DNA of 61,401 nucleotides from an uncultured Clostridia bacterium (GTDB lineage Bacteria; Bacillota; Clostridia; Peptostreptococcales; Anaerovoracaceae), in the NCBI GenBank assembly GCA_938046095.1, contig CALIXS010000015.1, positions 1 to 61,401 of the forward strand, in the 5' to 3' direction. The position numbers and the translations under genes were made by a program. The first letter of the stretch is position 1. Every line of letters begins with the position of its first letter. This document shows, piece by piece, positions 25,735 through 34,797 of this stretch. The notes beneath the pieces were generated by a model. That model saw nothing but the letters and a program-made list of their open reading frames with translations, did no database searches and was not told where the DNA came from.

Positions 25735-25904
25735 ACATGTCAACAGCATTTCAAGGGTTATCAACACGTTATCCACATAATGCAGGACTATAAAAATCGG
25801 CTGAATTTAAGTGCTTGCACGCGTTATAAAAAGAATCCGCAGGCACTAATACTAATATTACTATATAAAATATATTAAAAAAGACAGATGCAGCGGAGGA
25901 AATT
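25735..25904. promoter_or_regulatory. oriC unwinding region between dnaA and dnaN
   Basis: Two DnaA boxes in the same orientation, TTATCAACA (25758-25766) and TTATCCACA (25769-25777), lie just after dnaA. About 55 bases further, a GC-rich CCGCAGGCA is followed by CTAATACTAATATTACTA and then pure A/T. This mirrors the basal unwinding layout of Bacillus, where DnaA-trio repeats (read as TAG/TAA on the minus strand) follow a GC cluster. No perfect box directly abuts the trio-like run; TTATAAAAA sits in that place. Confidence 0.8.
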
Positions 25905-27017
25905 ATGAAATTCACATGCGATCAGCAGGAACTTACAAAAGCTCTTAATGTAGTATCAAAGGCGGTAAGCGTAAGAACCACCATACCGACATTAAAAGGT
26001 ATACTGATAAACGTTACGGCGGACGGAAAGCTTATAATGACAGCTTCGGATATGGATATCACGATCGAAAACACCCTTGATGCATCCGATACCGAGGCGG
26101 GTATAGTCGTAGTTCAGGCTAAGCTTTTCGGAGATATAGTAAGGAAGCTTCCTTCGGGAAATATAATTTTTGAATGCGAAGGAGAAAACATAACGATAAA
26201 ATGCCTTAATTCGGAGTTTACCCTTATAGGCATGCCTGCCGACGAATTTCCGAACATAAAAAATACGGACGAATATGCGACCGAGCTCATATTTGATAAG
26301 GATATATTTACAACTATGATAAAAAAGACGGCTTTTGCCGCGAGCATAGACCAGAGCAAGGGAGTTATAACCGGAATACTTACAGATATAACAAGGGATG
26401 AAATCAAGATGGTAGCTATCGACGGGTTTAGAATGGCGATAGCAAAGGAAAAGTTAAAAAGCGACGAGGAAAAGACGGTAATAATATCGGCACGCATAAT
26501 GAACGAAATCGTCAAGATAGTTACTGAAGCGAATGCTGAGGGCGACATAAGAATGATGGTAGACGGCAAGAGTGCGGTCGTCTTTGTCGGGAGTACAAAG
26601 ATCATAATGAGGCTTATTGCAGGTGAATTTATAAGATATGATGATATTCTCCCTAAGACGGCTGCCGTAAACGTAAAGGTAAAAAGAACAGATCTCGCGG
26701 AAAGTGTCGAAAGGGCTTCTCTTTTAGCAAAGGAGGGAAAAAATAACCTTATCAAGTTCTCTATAAAGGATAATATAATAAATATAACCTCGAGATCCGA
26801 AGAAGGAAATGTAAAAGAAGAAATTTTGGCTGAAAAAACAGGCGACGATCTCGATATAGGCTTTAATGCAAAATATATCCTCGATATTTTAAGGGTAATC
26901 GACGATGAAGAAATAATTATGAAGTTCAATACGGGAATATCTCCGTGCCTCATAGTACCGGAAAAAGGGGATGCGTACGAATATCTTATTCTTCCTGTAA
27001 GAATAACAAATATGTGA
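25905..27017 (+). CDS. dnaN: DNA polymerase III beta subunit (sliding clamp)
   Basis: 370 residues, three clamp domains. It forms the dimeric ring that tethers DNA polymerase III and other partners. It starts MKFTCDQQELTKALNVVSKA and ends in the usual YLILPVRIT-type strand. GGAGG precedes the ATG. It is AT-rich, with many AUA and AAA codons. Its TGA stop is one base from the recF ATG; the S4-domain gene yaaA, normally between dnaN and recF in Bacillus, is absent. Confidence 0.97.
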   Translation: MKFTCDQQELTKALNVVSKAVSVRTTIPTLKGILINVTADGKLIMTASDMDITIENTLDASDTEAGIVVVQAKLFGDIVRKLPSGNIIFECEGENITIKCLNSEFTLIGMPADEFPNIKNTDEYATELIFDKDIFTTMIKKTAFAASIDQSKGVITGILTDITRDEIKMVAIDGFRMAIAKEKLKSDEEKTVIISARIMNEIVKIVTEANAEGDIRMMVDGKSAVVFVGSTKIIMRLIAGEFIRYDDILPKTAAVNVKVKRTDLAESVERASLLAKEGKNNLIKFSIKDNIINITSRSEEGNVKEEILAEKTGDDLDIGFNAKYILDILRVIDDEEIIMKFNTGISPCLIVPEKGDAYEYLILPVRITNM

Positions 27018-27018
27018 C

Positions 27019-28125
27019 ATGTATATTAAGAGATTGGAACTGAGGGATTTTAGAAATTACGAATACCTCGATATTGAGCCGTGCGAAAAGGTGAATCTTA
27101 TTCTCGGAAAAAATGCGCAGGGCAAAACGAATCTTCTTGAAGCATTGTACATGTCCGCTATCGGAAGATCATTCAGAACATCAAAAGAATCGGAGCTTAT
27201 TAAATTCGGCTCTCAAAGCGGCAAGATAAAGGTATATGCCGTAAAAAATTATCTCGACGTCTCGGTCGAGATAATTTTGAACAGGAAAGGAATATCATCA
27301 TCTGAAAAATTTGTAAAAAAAGACGGAAAATCGTTAAACAGAGCTTCACAGCTTATAGATAATATACTAATAGTTATATTTTCACCTGAAGATCTTAAAA
27401 TAGTAAAGGATGAACCGGAAAAAAGAAGAAGATTTATAAACCGCGAACTCGTACAGATATCTCATTCGTACTATGAGAAATTCACCGGTTACTGCAGAAT
27501 TCTCGCACAGCGTAACGCTTTTCTTAAAGGTGAATGTCAAGATAAAGATATGCTCGATCTATGGGATACTCAGCTTGCCGAGTATGGGTCTTACGTAATA
27601 AAAATGCGCGCGGATTTCATAAGAAAAATAAGCGGATACAGCGCTAAGATCCATTCAGGTATAACGGCAGGAGCCGAAAGCCTGGAGATAAAATACGAAC
27701 CTGATCTTAATGAAGAGTCCGACAGGGAAAAACAGAAAAAAGAATTTTATGACGCTCTTAAAAAAGCACATCCCTCCGATATGAGAAACAGAACTACGAG
27801 CGTCGGACCTCATCGTGACGATATAGGCTTTTTTGTAAACGGTCTCGATATGAGAAGCTTCGGATCACAGGGTCAGCAGAGGACGTGCGCGCTTTCTCTT
27901 AAGCTTGCCGAGATAGATCTAATAAAAGAAGAAATGGAAGAGGACGCTGTTTTGCTTTTGGATGACGTTATGAGCGAGCTCGATGCGGACCGCCAGGAAT
28001 ACCTTATAAGTACGATGAAGGGCAGGCAGATGTTTATTACGACGACGGATATCGACGAAAGCCTAAAAGAAAAATTCAGCGAAGCATCCGTTTTCTATAT
28101 CAACAACGGCAGTATAGACGGATAA
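27019..28125 (+). CDS. recF: DNA repair and recombination protein RecF
   Basis: 368 residues. It is an SMC-like ATPase that loads RecA at gaps. The N-terminal MYIKRLELRDFRNYEYLDIE, Walker A LGKNAQGKTNLLEALY, signature SFGSQGQQRTCALSLKLAE and Walker B AVLLLDDVMSELD are intact. It follows dnaN by one base. A terminator stands 60 bases after its stop, so dnaA-dnaN-recF form a unit separate from gyrB. The remB gene, often found here in Bacillus, is missing. Confidence 0.96.
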   Translation: MYIKRLELRDFRNYEYLDIEPCEKVNLILGKNAQGKTNLLEALYMSAIGRSFRTSKESELIKFGSQSGKIKVYAVKNYLDVSVEIILNRKGISSSEKFVKKDGKSLNRASQLIDNILIVIFSPEDLKIVKDEPEKRRRFINRELVQISHSYYEKFTGYCRILAQRNAFLKGECQDKDMLDLWDTQLAEYGSYVIKMRADFIRKISGYSAKIHSGITAGAESLEIKYEPDLNEESDREKQKKEFYDALKKAHPSDMRNRTTSVGPHRDDIGFFVNGLDMRSFGSQGQQRTCALSLKLAEIDLIKEEMEEDAVLLLDDVMSELDADRQEYLISTMKGRQMFITTTDIDESLKEKFSEASVFYINNGSIDG

Positions 28126-28185
28126 AGGCGTATCGAAACTGCCTGAGTAACGCATTAGAATGAGAGTAAAAATGAAAAAAAGCCA

Positions 28186-28217
28186 AAAAAATCGCTTTAC
28201 AGCGATTTTTTGTGTTT
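28186..28217 (+). terminator. Terminator after recF
   Basis: AAAAAATCGCT and AGCGATTTTTT form an 11-bp stem with the loop TTAC; the T-rich right arm continues into TGTGTTTT. It can act in both directions. Confidence 0.8.
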
Positions 28218-28248
28218 TATGGGGATTTTCAGAAATAAATCGAAAAAC

Positions 28249-28277
28249 TTGCCAGATCGCGTGTTTTAATATATAAT
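28249..28277 (+). promoter_or_regulatory. gyrB promoter
   Basis: TTGCCA, 17 bases, TATAAT, about 60 bases upstream of the gyrB start and just after the recF terminator. Confidence 0.75.
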
Positions 28278-28336
28278 TTTGGAGCATATTACAGCTCTAA
28301 TCGATTTGTTTTATACTTTCAGAAAGAGGGGTTAGA

Positions 28337-30265
28337 ATGGGCGAATCAAAAGTCACGGGACAGTATGACGCCTCGCAGATCCAAGTACTGGAGGGTCTGG
28401 AACCTGTCAGAAAAAGTCCGGGCATGTACATAGGATCTACAGGCTCGAGCGGCCTTCACCATCTCGTATACGAGATAGTCGACAATTCCGTTGACGAGGC
28501 TCTTGCGGGATACTGTAAACGCATCATGGTAACTATAAATGAAGACGATTCGATTACGGTCGAGGACGACGGACGCGGAATGCCTGTTGATATTAACGAT
28601 GATTACAATCTTTCGGGTGTTGAAATAATACATACAAAGCTCAACGCAGGCGGAAAGTTCGGCGGCGGCGGATATAAGGTTTCCGGAGGTCTTCACGGCG
28701 TAGGAGCATCTGTCGTAAACGCTTTGTCGGAGAGGATGATCGTCGAGATAAAGAGAAACGGCAGTCTTTATCGTCAGGAGTACAGCCATGGCGTATCGAA
28801 GAGTCCTCTTGAAATAGTCGGAAAAGCCGTTGGTACGGGATCCAAAACGACCTTTTGGCCCGATCCCGGGATTTTCGAGGATACACATTACGATTACGAT
28901 ACTTTGCAGCACCGCCTGCGCGAGATGGCATTCCTTAATAAAGGTCTGAGGATCACACTCGGGGACGACAGGAACGGTGACAGAAAAAAAGAGGTCTTCC
29001 ACTATGAGGGGGGACTGATGGAGTTCGTAAAATATCTTAACAGAAATAAGGATGCTCTCCACGAGGATGTCATCCATTTTGATGTATCGCGCAAGGACAA
29101 CATGGAGGTCGAGGTCGCGATGCAGTATACGGACTCTTACAGCGAACTCGTCCTTTCTTATGCGAATAATATCAATACGATAGAGGGCGGAACTCATCTG
29201 GCGGGCTTCAGGGCGGCCGTTACGAGAGTCGTAAACGATTATGCGAGAAAGAACAAGCTGCTCAAGGACAGCGATCCCGCTCTGTCAGGCGACGACGTAA
29301 GAGAAGGGCTGACGGGCATAGTTTCCGTCAAGCTGGAGAGACCGCAGTTTGAAAGTCAGACTAAGATCAAGCTCGGAACGAGCGAGGTCAGAGGTTTTGT
29401 CGAATCGGCAACTACGGATAACTTCACGGCATATCTGGAGGAGCATCCGAAAGAAGCCAAGGATATTATTGACAAGTGTATGCAGGCCTCGCGTGCCAGA
29501 GAGGCTGCGAGAAAGGCGAGGGAGCTTACGAGACGAAAGAACGCGCTCGATTCCACTTCGCTTCCGGGAAAGCTCGCCGACTGCTCCGAGAGAGATCCGG
29601 CATTGTCTGAGATATTTCTCGTAGAGGGAGACTCCGCAGGAGGCTCCGCCAAGCAGGGAAGGGATCGTCTGAGACAGGCCGTGCTGCCGCTCAGGGGCAA
29701 AATACTCAACGTCGAGAAGGCGAGAGCCGACAGGATATTGAGCTCCGAGGAAATCAAGAATATGATAACGGCGTTCGGCTGCGGTGTAGGTAAGGATTTC
29801 GACATAAGCAAGCTGCGCTATCACAAGATAATCATCATGACGGATGCCGACGTAGACGGCGCACACATAAGAACACTCCTGCTCACCTTCTTTTTCCGTC
29901 ACATGACGCCTCTCGTAGAGGGAGGATATGTTTATGCGGCAAAGCCGCCGCTTTTCATGACAAAGCAGGGAAAAGACGTTTACTACACTTATTCGGAGCC
30001 GGAGCAGGACAAACTTCTGGCGAAGCTTCAGGAAAACGGAGGCAGGCAGAAAATAGATATACAGCGATACAAAGGTCTCGGCGAGATGGATTTCCACCAG
30101 CTCTGGGAAACGACTATGGATTACAACAACCGAACGCTGATACAGATATCCGTCGACGACGCTTCGCAGGCAGATGAGATATTTACGATACTCATGGGCG
30201 ACAAGGTTCCGCCGCGCAAAAGGTTCATAGAGGAAAATGCGCGGTATGCCGAGGTTGATATTTAG
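28337..30265 (+). CDS. gyrB: DNA gyrase subunit B
   Basis: 642 residues. It is the ATPase subunit of gyrase, which introduces negative supercoils. The GHKL ATPase motifs EDDGRGMPVDI and GLHGVGASVVNALS, the TOPRIM motifs EGDSAGGSAKQGRDR and DADVDGAHIRTLLL, and the C-terminal RFIEENARYAEVDI are present. It has the short Gram-positive form without the enterobacterial insertion. GAAAGAGGGG precedes the ATG. gyrA follows after 14 bases. Confidence 0.97.
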   Translation: MGESKVTGQYDASQIQVLEGLEPVRKSPGMYIGSTGSSGLHHLVYEIVDNSVDEALAGYCKRIMVTINEDDSITVEDDGRGMPVDINDDYNLSGVEIIHTKLNAGGKFGGGGYKVSGGLHGVGASVVNALSERMIVEIKRNGSLYRQEYSHGVSKSPLEIVGKAVGTGSKTTFWPDPGIFEDTHYDYDTLQHRLREMAFLNKGLRITLGDDRNGDRKKEVFHYEGGLMEFVKYLNRNKDALHEDVIHFDVSRKDNMEVEVAMQYTDSYSELVLSYANNINTIEGGTHLAGFRAAVTRVVNDYARKNKLLKDSDPALSGDDVREGLTGIVSVKLERPQFESQTKIKLGTSEVRGFVESATTDNFTAYLEEHPKEAKDIIDKCMQASRAREAARKARELTRRKNALDSTSLPGKLADCSERDPALSEIFLVEGDSAGGSAKQGRDRLRQAVLPLRGKILNVEKARADRILSSEEIKNMITAFGCGVGKDFDISKLRYHKIIIMTDADVDGAHIRTLLLTFFFRHMTPLVEGGYVYAAKPPLFMTKQGKDVYYTYSEPEQDKLLAKLQENGGRQKIDIQRYKGLGEMDFHQLWETTMDYNNRTLIQISVDDASQADEIFTILMGDKVPPRKRFIEENARYAEVDI

Positions 30266-30279
30266 GAAAGGGGGATAAC

Positions 30280-32769
30280 ATGGCAGATCTCATTGAAGAT
30301 ACAAAGCTCGAACAGCATGAGATATATGCTGAAATGAAAAAATCGTATATCGATTACGCCATGAGCGTCATTGTAGGCCGTGCTCTTCCTGATGTCAGAG
30401 ACGGCATGAAGCCTGTACATCGCCGTATTCTTTACGGCATGGGGCATCTCGGAGTAACTCCTGACAAGCCGCACAAAAAATCGGCCCGTATTGTCGGTGA
30501 GGTAATGGGTAAGTATCACCCTCACGGCGACAGCTCTATCTACGACGCGATGGTAAGGATGGCTCAGGACTTCTCGATGAGATACATGCTCGTCGACGGT
30601 CACGGCAACTTCGGTTCGATAGACGGAGATTCCGCTGCGGCGATGCGTTATACGGAGGCAAGGATGACTCCGTTCGCTCTCGAAATGTTGCGGGACATAG
30701 ACAAGGAAACGGTAGACTTCCGCGATAACTTTGACGGCGAAGAGCAGGAGCCCGCGGTTCTGCCGAGCAGGTACCCGAACCTTCTCGTAAACGGTTCAAA
30801 CGGCATAGCCGTAGGAATGGCAACATCCATTCCGCCTCACAATCTCGGCGAGATAATAGATGCCACCGTCATGCTGATAGACGAGCCGGACAGCTCTGTT
30901 GACGATCTGCTGAAGACAGTCAAAGGGCCTGATTTTCCGACGGGCGCTCTGATACTCGGCAAAGCGGGTATGAGAGACGCGTACAGGACGGGTACGGGTA
31001 AAGTCAAAGTTCGTTCCGTCTGCGAAATAGAAGAAACGTCACACGGCAAAATGCAGATTGTCGTAACCGAGATACCCTATGCCGTAAACAAAGCGAGGCT
31101 TATCGAGAAGATGGCCGAGCTCGTCAAAGACAAAAAAGTCGAGGGCGTTTCCGCTATCAGGGACGAATCGAACCGTGAGGGAATCAGAATCGTTATAGAG
31201 CTTAAGAGGGATACCAATCCGCAGATAACGCTGAACAGATTTTATAAGCATACGCAGCTTCAGGACAGTTTCAGCATGATCATGCTCGCGCTCGTCGACG
31301 GACAGCCGAGAGTTCTCGATCTCAAAACGATGCTTACGGAATATCTTAAGTTCCAAAAGGATGTCGTGACGAGGCGTACCGAGTTCGATCTTGCAAAGGC
31401 CGAGGCGAGGGCGCATATCTTAGAGGGACTGCGCATTGCACTCGACAATATAGACGCCGTGATAAAAACTATCCGAGAGGCGTACAACGACGCGAAAGAA
31501 AAGCTCATGGACCGCTTCGGGCTCTCGGAGCTTCAGGCGCAGGCGATACTCGACATGAGGCTTATCAGACTTCAGGGACTTGAACGTGAGAAAATAGAGA
31601 ACGAGTATGCCGAGCTTATGAAAAAAATAGCGTACTACAAATCTCTGCTCGCCGACGAAATGCTCCTCATGGGAGTAATAAAAGACGAGCTTCTCGAGAT
31701 AAAAAACAAGTACGGTGACAAGAGAAGAACTAAGATCGTCAAGGATGAGGGCGAATTTGACGAGGAGGATCTCGTAGAGGAGGAAAGCGTCGCGATTACA
31801 CTTACTCATCTCGGGTATATTAAACGTGTACCTGCTGATACATACAAGGCACAGCGTCGCGGCGGCAAGGGAATAACGGGAATTACGACGAGAGATAACG
31901 ATTTTGTCAAGGATCTCGTTATGACCTCGACGCACGATTACCTGATGTTCTTTACCAACACCGGAAAGGCGCACAAAATCAAGGCGTACGAGGTACCTGA
32001 GGCAGCAAGACAGGCCAAGGGTACGCCGGCCATCAACTTCCTGAACCTCATGCAGAGAGAGAGGATAACCGCCGTGATTCCTGTAAGGGAATTCGACGAG
32101 GACAAATACCTCATCGCTATAACCAAGAGGGGACTCATCAAAAAGACATCGCTCGATCAGTTCGACACCAAGCGCACCTCAGGGCTTATCGCAATCAATC
32201 TCAAAGATGATGACGAGCTTATTGCAATCAAACAGAGTACCGGTGTCAACAATATCATCATCGTCACCCGCAAGGGCAAATGCATATGCTTCTCCGAAAA
32301 GGATGTCCGTCCTATGGGCAGGATCGCAGGAGGCGTAAGGGCAATAAAGCTCGAAACGGATGATGAGGTTGTCGCCATGGAGCTTGTCGAACCTGAGCAG
32401 CAGCTTCTCGTTGCTACCGAAAACGGTTTCGGCAAGAGGACGCCTGTCGAGGAATACAAAATTCAGGTAAGAGGGGGCAAAGGTCTTCTTACTTACGACA
32501 AGGCGAAATTCAAGAAGACGGGCGCACTCATCGGAGCAATGGTTGTAGACGAAGACGATGAGATATTCCTCATCAATTCCGAGGGCATCATTATCCGCAT
32601 CAGAGCGGAGGAGGTCTCGGTGCTCGGACGCGCGACTCAGGGAGTCAAGATTATGAAGTTCGACGAGGGCACGCGCATCGTTGCGATGGCGAAGGCGATC
32701 AAGGAAGAGGATGACGGTGAAAAGCCGGCGGCGAGCGCGAAGAACGGCGGCGAGCAGATGACGCTTTGA
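30280..32769 (+). CDS. gyrA: DNA gyrase subunit A
   Basis: 829 residues. It is the DNA-cutting and wrapping subunit. The catalytic Tyr is in AAMRYTEARM, and the GyrA box QRRGGKG in the C-terminal beta-pinwheel separates it from topoisomerase IV ParC. In the quinolone region HGDSSIYDAM, the positions matching E. coli Ser83 and Asp87 are Ser and Asp, the susceptible state. An acidic linker (EFDEEDLVEEE) lies before the pinwheel. It ends in a charged tail and is followed by a terminator that overlaps the next transcription start. Confidence 0.97.
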   Translation: MADLIEDTKLEQHEIYAEMKKSYIDYAMSVIVGRALPDVRDGMKPVHRRILYGMGHLGVTPDKPHKKSARIVGEVMGKYHPHGDSSIYDAMVRMAQDFSMRYMLVDGHGNFGSIDGDSAAAMRYTEARMTPFALEMLRDIDKETVDFRDNFDGEEQEPAVLPSRYPNLLVNGSNGIAVGMATSIPPHNLGEIIDATVMLIDEPDSSVDDLLKTVKGPDFPTGALILGKAGMRDAYRTGTGKVKVRSVCEIEETSHGKMQIVVTEIPYAVNKARLIEKMAELVKDKKVEGVSAIRDESNREGIRIVIELKRDTNPQITLNRFYKHTQLQDSFSMIMLALVDGQPRVLDLKTMLTEYLKFQKDVVTRRTEFDLAKAEARAHILEGLRIALDNIDAVIKTIREAYNDAKEKLMDRFGLSELQAQAILDMRLIRLQGLEREKIENEYAELMKKIAYYKSLLADEMLLMGVIKDELLEIKNKYGDKRRTKIVKDEGEFDEEDLVEEESVAITLTHLGYIKRVPADTYKAQRRGGKGITGITTRDNDFVKDLVMTSTHDYLMFFTNTGKAHKIKAYEVPEAARQAKGTPAINFLNLMQRERITAVIPVREFDEDKYLIAITKRGLIKKTSLDQFDTKRTSGLIAINLKDDDELIAIKQSTGVNNIIIVTRKGKCICFSEKDVRPMGRIAGGVRAIKLETDDEVVAMELVEPEQQLLVATENGFGKRTPVEEYKIQVRGGKGLLTYDKAKFKKTGALIGAMVVDEDDEIFLINSEGIIIRIRAEEVSVLGRATQGVKIMKFDEGTRIVAMAKAIKEEDDGEKPAASAKNGGEQMTL

Positions 32770-32798
32770 TTGCGAACGCACTTTTAATGCGGTATAAT
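32770..32798 (+). promoter_or_regulatory. Predicted promoter of rsbW-sigB
   Basis: TTGCGA, 17 bases, TATAAT, beginning right at the gyrA stop. The start point (about 32805) falls in the left arm of the hairpin that follows. Confidence 0.6.
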
Positions 32799-32801
32799 AA
32801 A

Positions 32802-32832
32802 CCTGTATGTATCAAATATATACAGGTTTTTT
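32802..32832 (+). terminator. gyrA terminator overlapping the rsbW start point
   Basis: CCTGTATGTAT and ATATATACAGG form an 11-bp stem (one G-T pair) with a 3-base loop, followed by six Ts. It ends gyrA transcripts. RNA started at the promoter just before would lack the first bases of the stem and so escape termination. Confidence 0.75.
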
Positions 32833-32845
32833 GATGGAGGAAACA

Positions 32846-33250
32846 GTGGATAATCTAAAGATCGTTATTCCGGGCAAACCCGAGTATGTGACAATGATCA
32901 GACTTGCGACGAGCTCGCTGGCAGCTAAGGCGGGTTTTGATCTTGACGATGTCGAGGATATAAAAATGGCAGTGGCAGAGGCGTGCAAAAACGTATCGTG
33001 CCACGGCAGTGAAGGATTCAGCGACATGTATGAGATAGAATATACGATAGACGATGGCGTTTTTGAGGTTACCGTAATTGACGCCTGTGACAGACACACA
33101 CTCGAAAAGCTTCAGAAGCCGTGCAGGCAGTGTCCTCAGGAGGGAGATATCGGAGCTATCATGATGCGTTCGCTCATGACATGCGTAGAGGTCGGCACGG
33201 ACGATCACGGCCATAAATTCATAAGTATGGTTAAAAGGGCCGAAAGATAA
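32846..33250 (+). CDS. rsbW: RsbW-like anti-sigma factor serine kinase
   Basis: About 134 residues. It is a GHKL-type ATPase that binds and holds a SigB-type sigma factor and phosphorylates an RsbV-type antagonist. The N box is VEDIKMAVAEACKNVSCHG and the G-like region CPQEGDIGAIMMRSL. GTG 32846 is chosen because GGAGG lies 5 bases before it; an ATG at 32834 is the alternative. A CRQC pair in the lid region is unusual. The sigma factor gene follows directly. No RsbV (STAS) gene is present here, so the switch partner must be encoded elsewhere. Confidence 0.85.
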   Translation: MDNLKIVIPGKPEYVTMIRLATSSLAAKAGFDLDDVEDIKMAVAEACKNVSCHGSEGFSDMYEIEYTIDDGVFEVTVIDACDRHTLEKLQKPCRQCPQEGDIGAIMMRSLMTCVEVGTDDHGHKFISMVKRAER

Positions 33251-33259
33251 GGAAACAAA

Positions 33260-33994
33260 ATGGCTGACGAACTGTTCGAGGATTACAAAAAAAATCCGAC
33301 AATAGAAAAGAGAAATGCCCTTGTCGAGAAAAATCTCTATATGGTCGATATTCTGATACGCAAATATCTCGGTAAGGGGGTAGATTACGACGATCTTTAT
33401 CAAATAGGAGCGCTTGCGCTCGTTTCCGCCGTGGAAAGATTCGACCCGATGAAAGGCTTCGAGTTCAGTTCTTTCGCAACTCCCACAATCCTCGGCGAGA
33501 TCAAGAAATATTTTCGCGACAAGCAGTGGAGCCTCAAAGTTCCCCGCAGGCTTAAGGAAATAGCCGCAAAGGTTCAGGACGCGAAAGAGGTATTGACGTC
33601 GCAAAACCACAGAGCGCCTACAGTAGAGGAGCTGGCGCGGCAGACGGGCTTTACGGAGGAGCAGATAATCGAGGCATTGGACGGCGCGCGCGCCTACGGT
33701 ACTTATTCGCTCGACAAGACGTTTGACGATGCCGGCGAGGACGGGGATAATGCTTTTCTCGAAAAATACACCGGCTTCAGCGAAAAGGGCTACGATCGTG
33801 TGGAAACGGCGGAGATAATCAATAAGGTCGTGAACACCTTCAACGAACAGTACAGGTTTATTTTCCGCGAACGTTTTCTCAACAACCGTTCGCAATCGGA
33901 TATAGCGAAGGAGCTCGGGATCTCTCAGATGACGGTTTCGAGAGCCGAAAAGAACATGGTCGGCAAATTCAGAGCGGAGCTGATGAGGAGTTAA
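33260..33994 (+). CDS. SigB/SigF-type RNA polymerase sigma factor
   Basis: 244 residues. Region 2 is DYDDLYQIGALALVSAVERF followed by FEFSSFATPTILGEIKKYFR, region 3 contains RRLKEIAAKVQ and APTVEELARQTGFTEEQI, and region 4 ends with SQSDIAKELGISQMTVSRAE. This is the group 3 sigma family of general stress (SigB) or early sporulation (SigF) factors. Pairing with RsbW supports regulation by partner switching. SpoIIAA would normally accompany SigF, so a SigB-like stress role is more likely, but that is inference. Confidence 0.88.
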   Translation: MADELFEDYKKNPTIEKRNALVEKNLYMVDILIRKYLGKGVDYDDLYQIGALALVSAVERFDPMKGFEFSSFATPTILGEIKKYFRDKQWSLKVPRRLKEIAAKVQDAKEVLTSQNHRAPTVEELARQTGFTEEQIIEALDGARAYGTYSLDKTFDDAGEDGDNAFLEKYTGFSEKGYDRVETAEIINKVVNTFNEQYRFIFRERFLNNRSQSDIAKELGISQMTVSRAEKNMVGKFRAELMRS

Positions 33995-33996
33995 TC

Positions 33997-34797
33997 ATGA
34001 TAAACAGCAATATCAGGATCGGTTTCATAGGGTTCGGCAGCATGGGGCAGGCGATATGCGACGGGCTCATTAAGGCTGATGCGGCAGATCCGGGCAGGAT
34101 GAGTGCCTGCGCCGGGAATTGGGACAAACTGCTCGACAGGGCAGAGGAGCGCGGGATTAAGGCGTGCACGACGGCCTCCGAGGTTGTCGACGGCTCGGAT
34201 CTGATAATAGTGGCCGTAAAGCCCGAGCTTGTAAGGCCCCTGCTCGAGCCGATCAAGGATATGCTCATAGGTAAGGCCGTGATATCTGTCGCCTACGGAT
34301 GCGATTACGATTTTTATGACGATTTTGTCATAGACGGAACGAACCATCTTTACGTCATACCGAACACACCCGTGTCCGTATGCGAGGGCATAATGATATG
34401 CGAGAAGAGGCACAGCCTGACCTCAGAGCAGATGAACGCCTTCCGCAAAATCTTTTCCTCTGTCGCAGTTCTCGAATTCGTGGAGACAAGACTGATGGAA
34501 GCGGCATGTGCCATAAGCGGCTGCGGGCCGGCGTTCGCCGCGCTTTTCATCGAGGCGCTCGGCGATGCCGGGGTAAAGCACGGCCTCCGGCGCGAGACGG
34601 CGTACAAGCTGGCGGCACAAATGACAGCCGGGACCGGCGCCCTGCAGATGTCGACGGGCAATCATCCCGCATCTATAAAGGATGCGGTCTGCTCGCCGGG
34701 AGGAACAACTGTACGCGGGATCGCCGCACTCGAGGAATGCGGCTTCAGAAACGCCGTTATAAAGGCGGTCGACGCCGCGATGCTTATGATGTTCTGA
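33997..34797 (+). CDS. proC: Pyrroline-5-carboxylate reductase
   Basis: 266 residues. It makes proline from pyrroline-5-carboxylate with NAD(P)H. The Rossmann start IGFIGFGSMGQAI, VKPELVRPLLEPI, VIPNTPVSVCEG and the C-terminal signature DAVCSPGGTTVRGIAALE are present. It starts 2 bases after the sigma factor stop, so it is probably transcribed with rsbW-sigB, an unusual partner. A terminator stands about 210 bases downstream. Confidence 0.93.
   Translation: MINSNIRIGFIGFGSMGQAICDGLIKADAADPGRMSACAGNWDKLLDRAEERGIKACTTASEVVDGSDLIIVAVKPELVRPLLEPIKDMLIGKAVISVAYGCDYDFYDDFVIDGTNHLYVIPNTPVSVCEGIMICEKRHSLTSEQMNAFRKIFSSVAVLEFVETRLMEAACAISGCGPAFAALFIEALGDAGVKHGLRRETAYKLAAQMTAGTGALQMSTGNHPASIKDAVCSPGGTTVRGIAALEECGFRNAVIKAVDAAMLMMF

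Noticed and set aside
30280..32769. Quinolone-resistance changes in gyrA
   Set aside because: The Ser and Asp at the two main positions are the susceptible residues.
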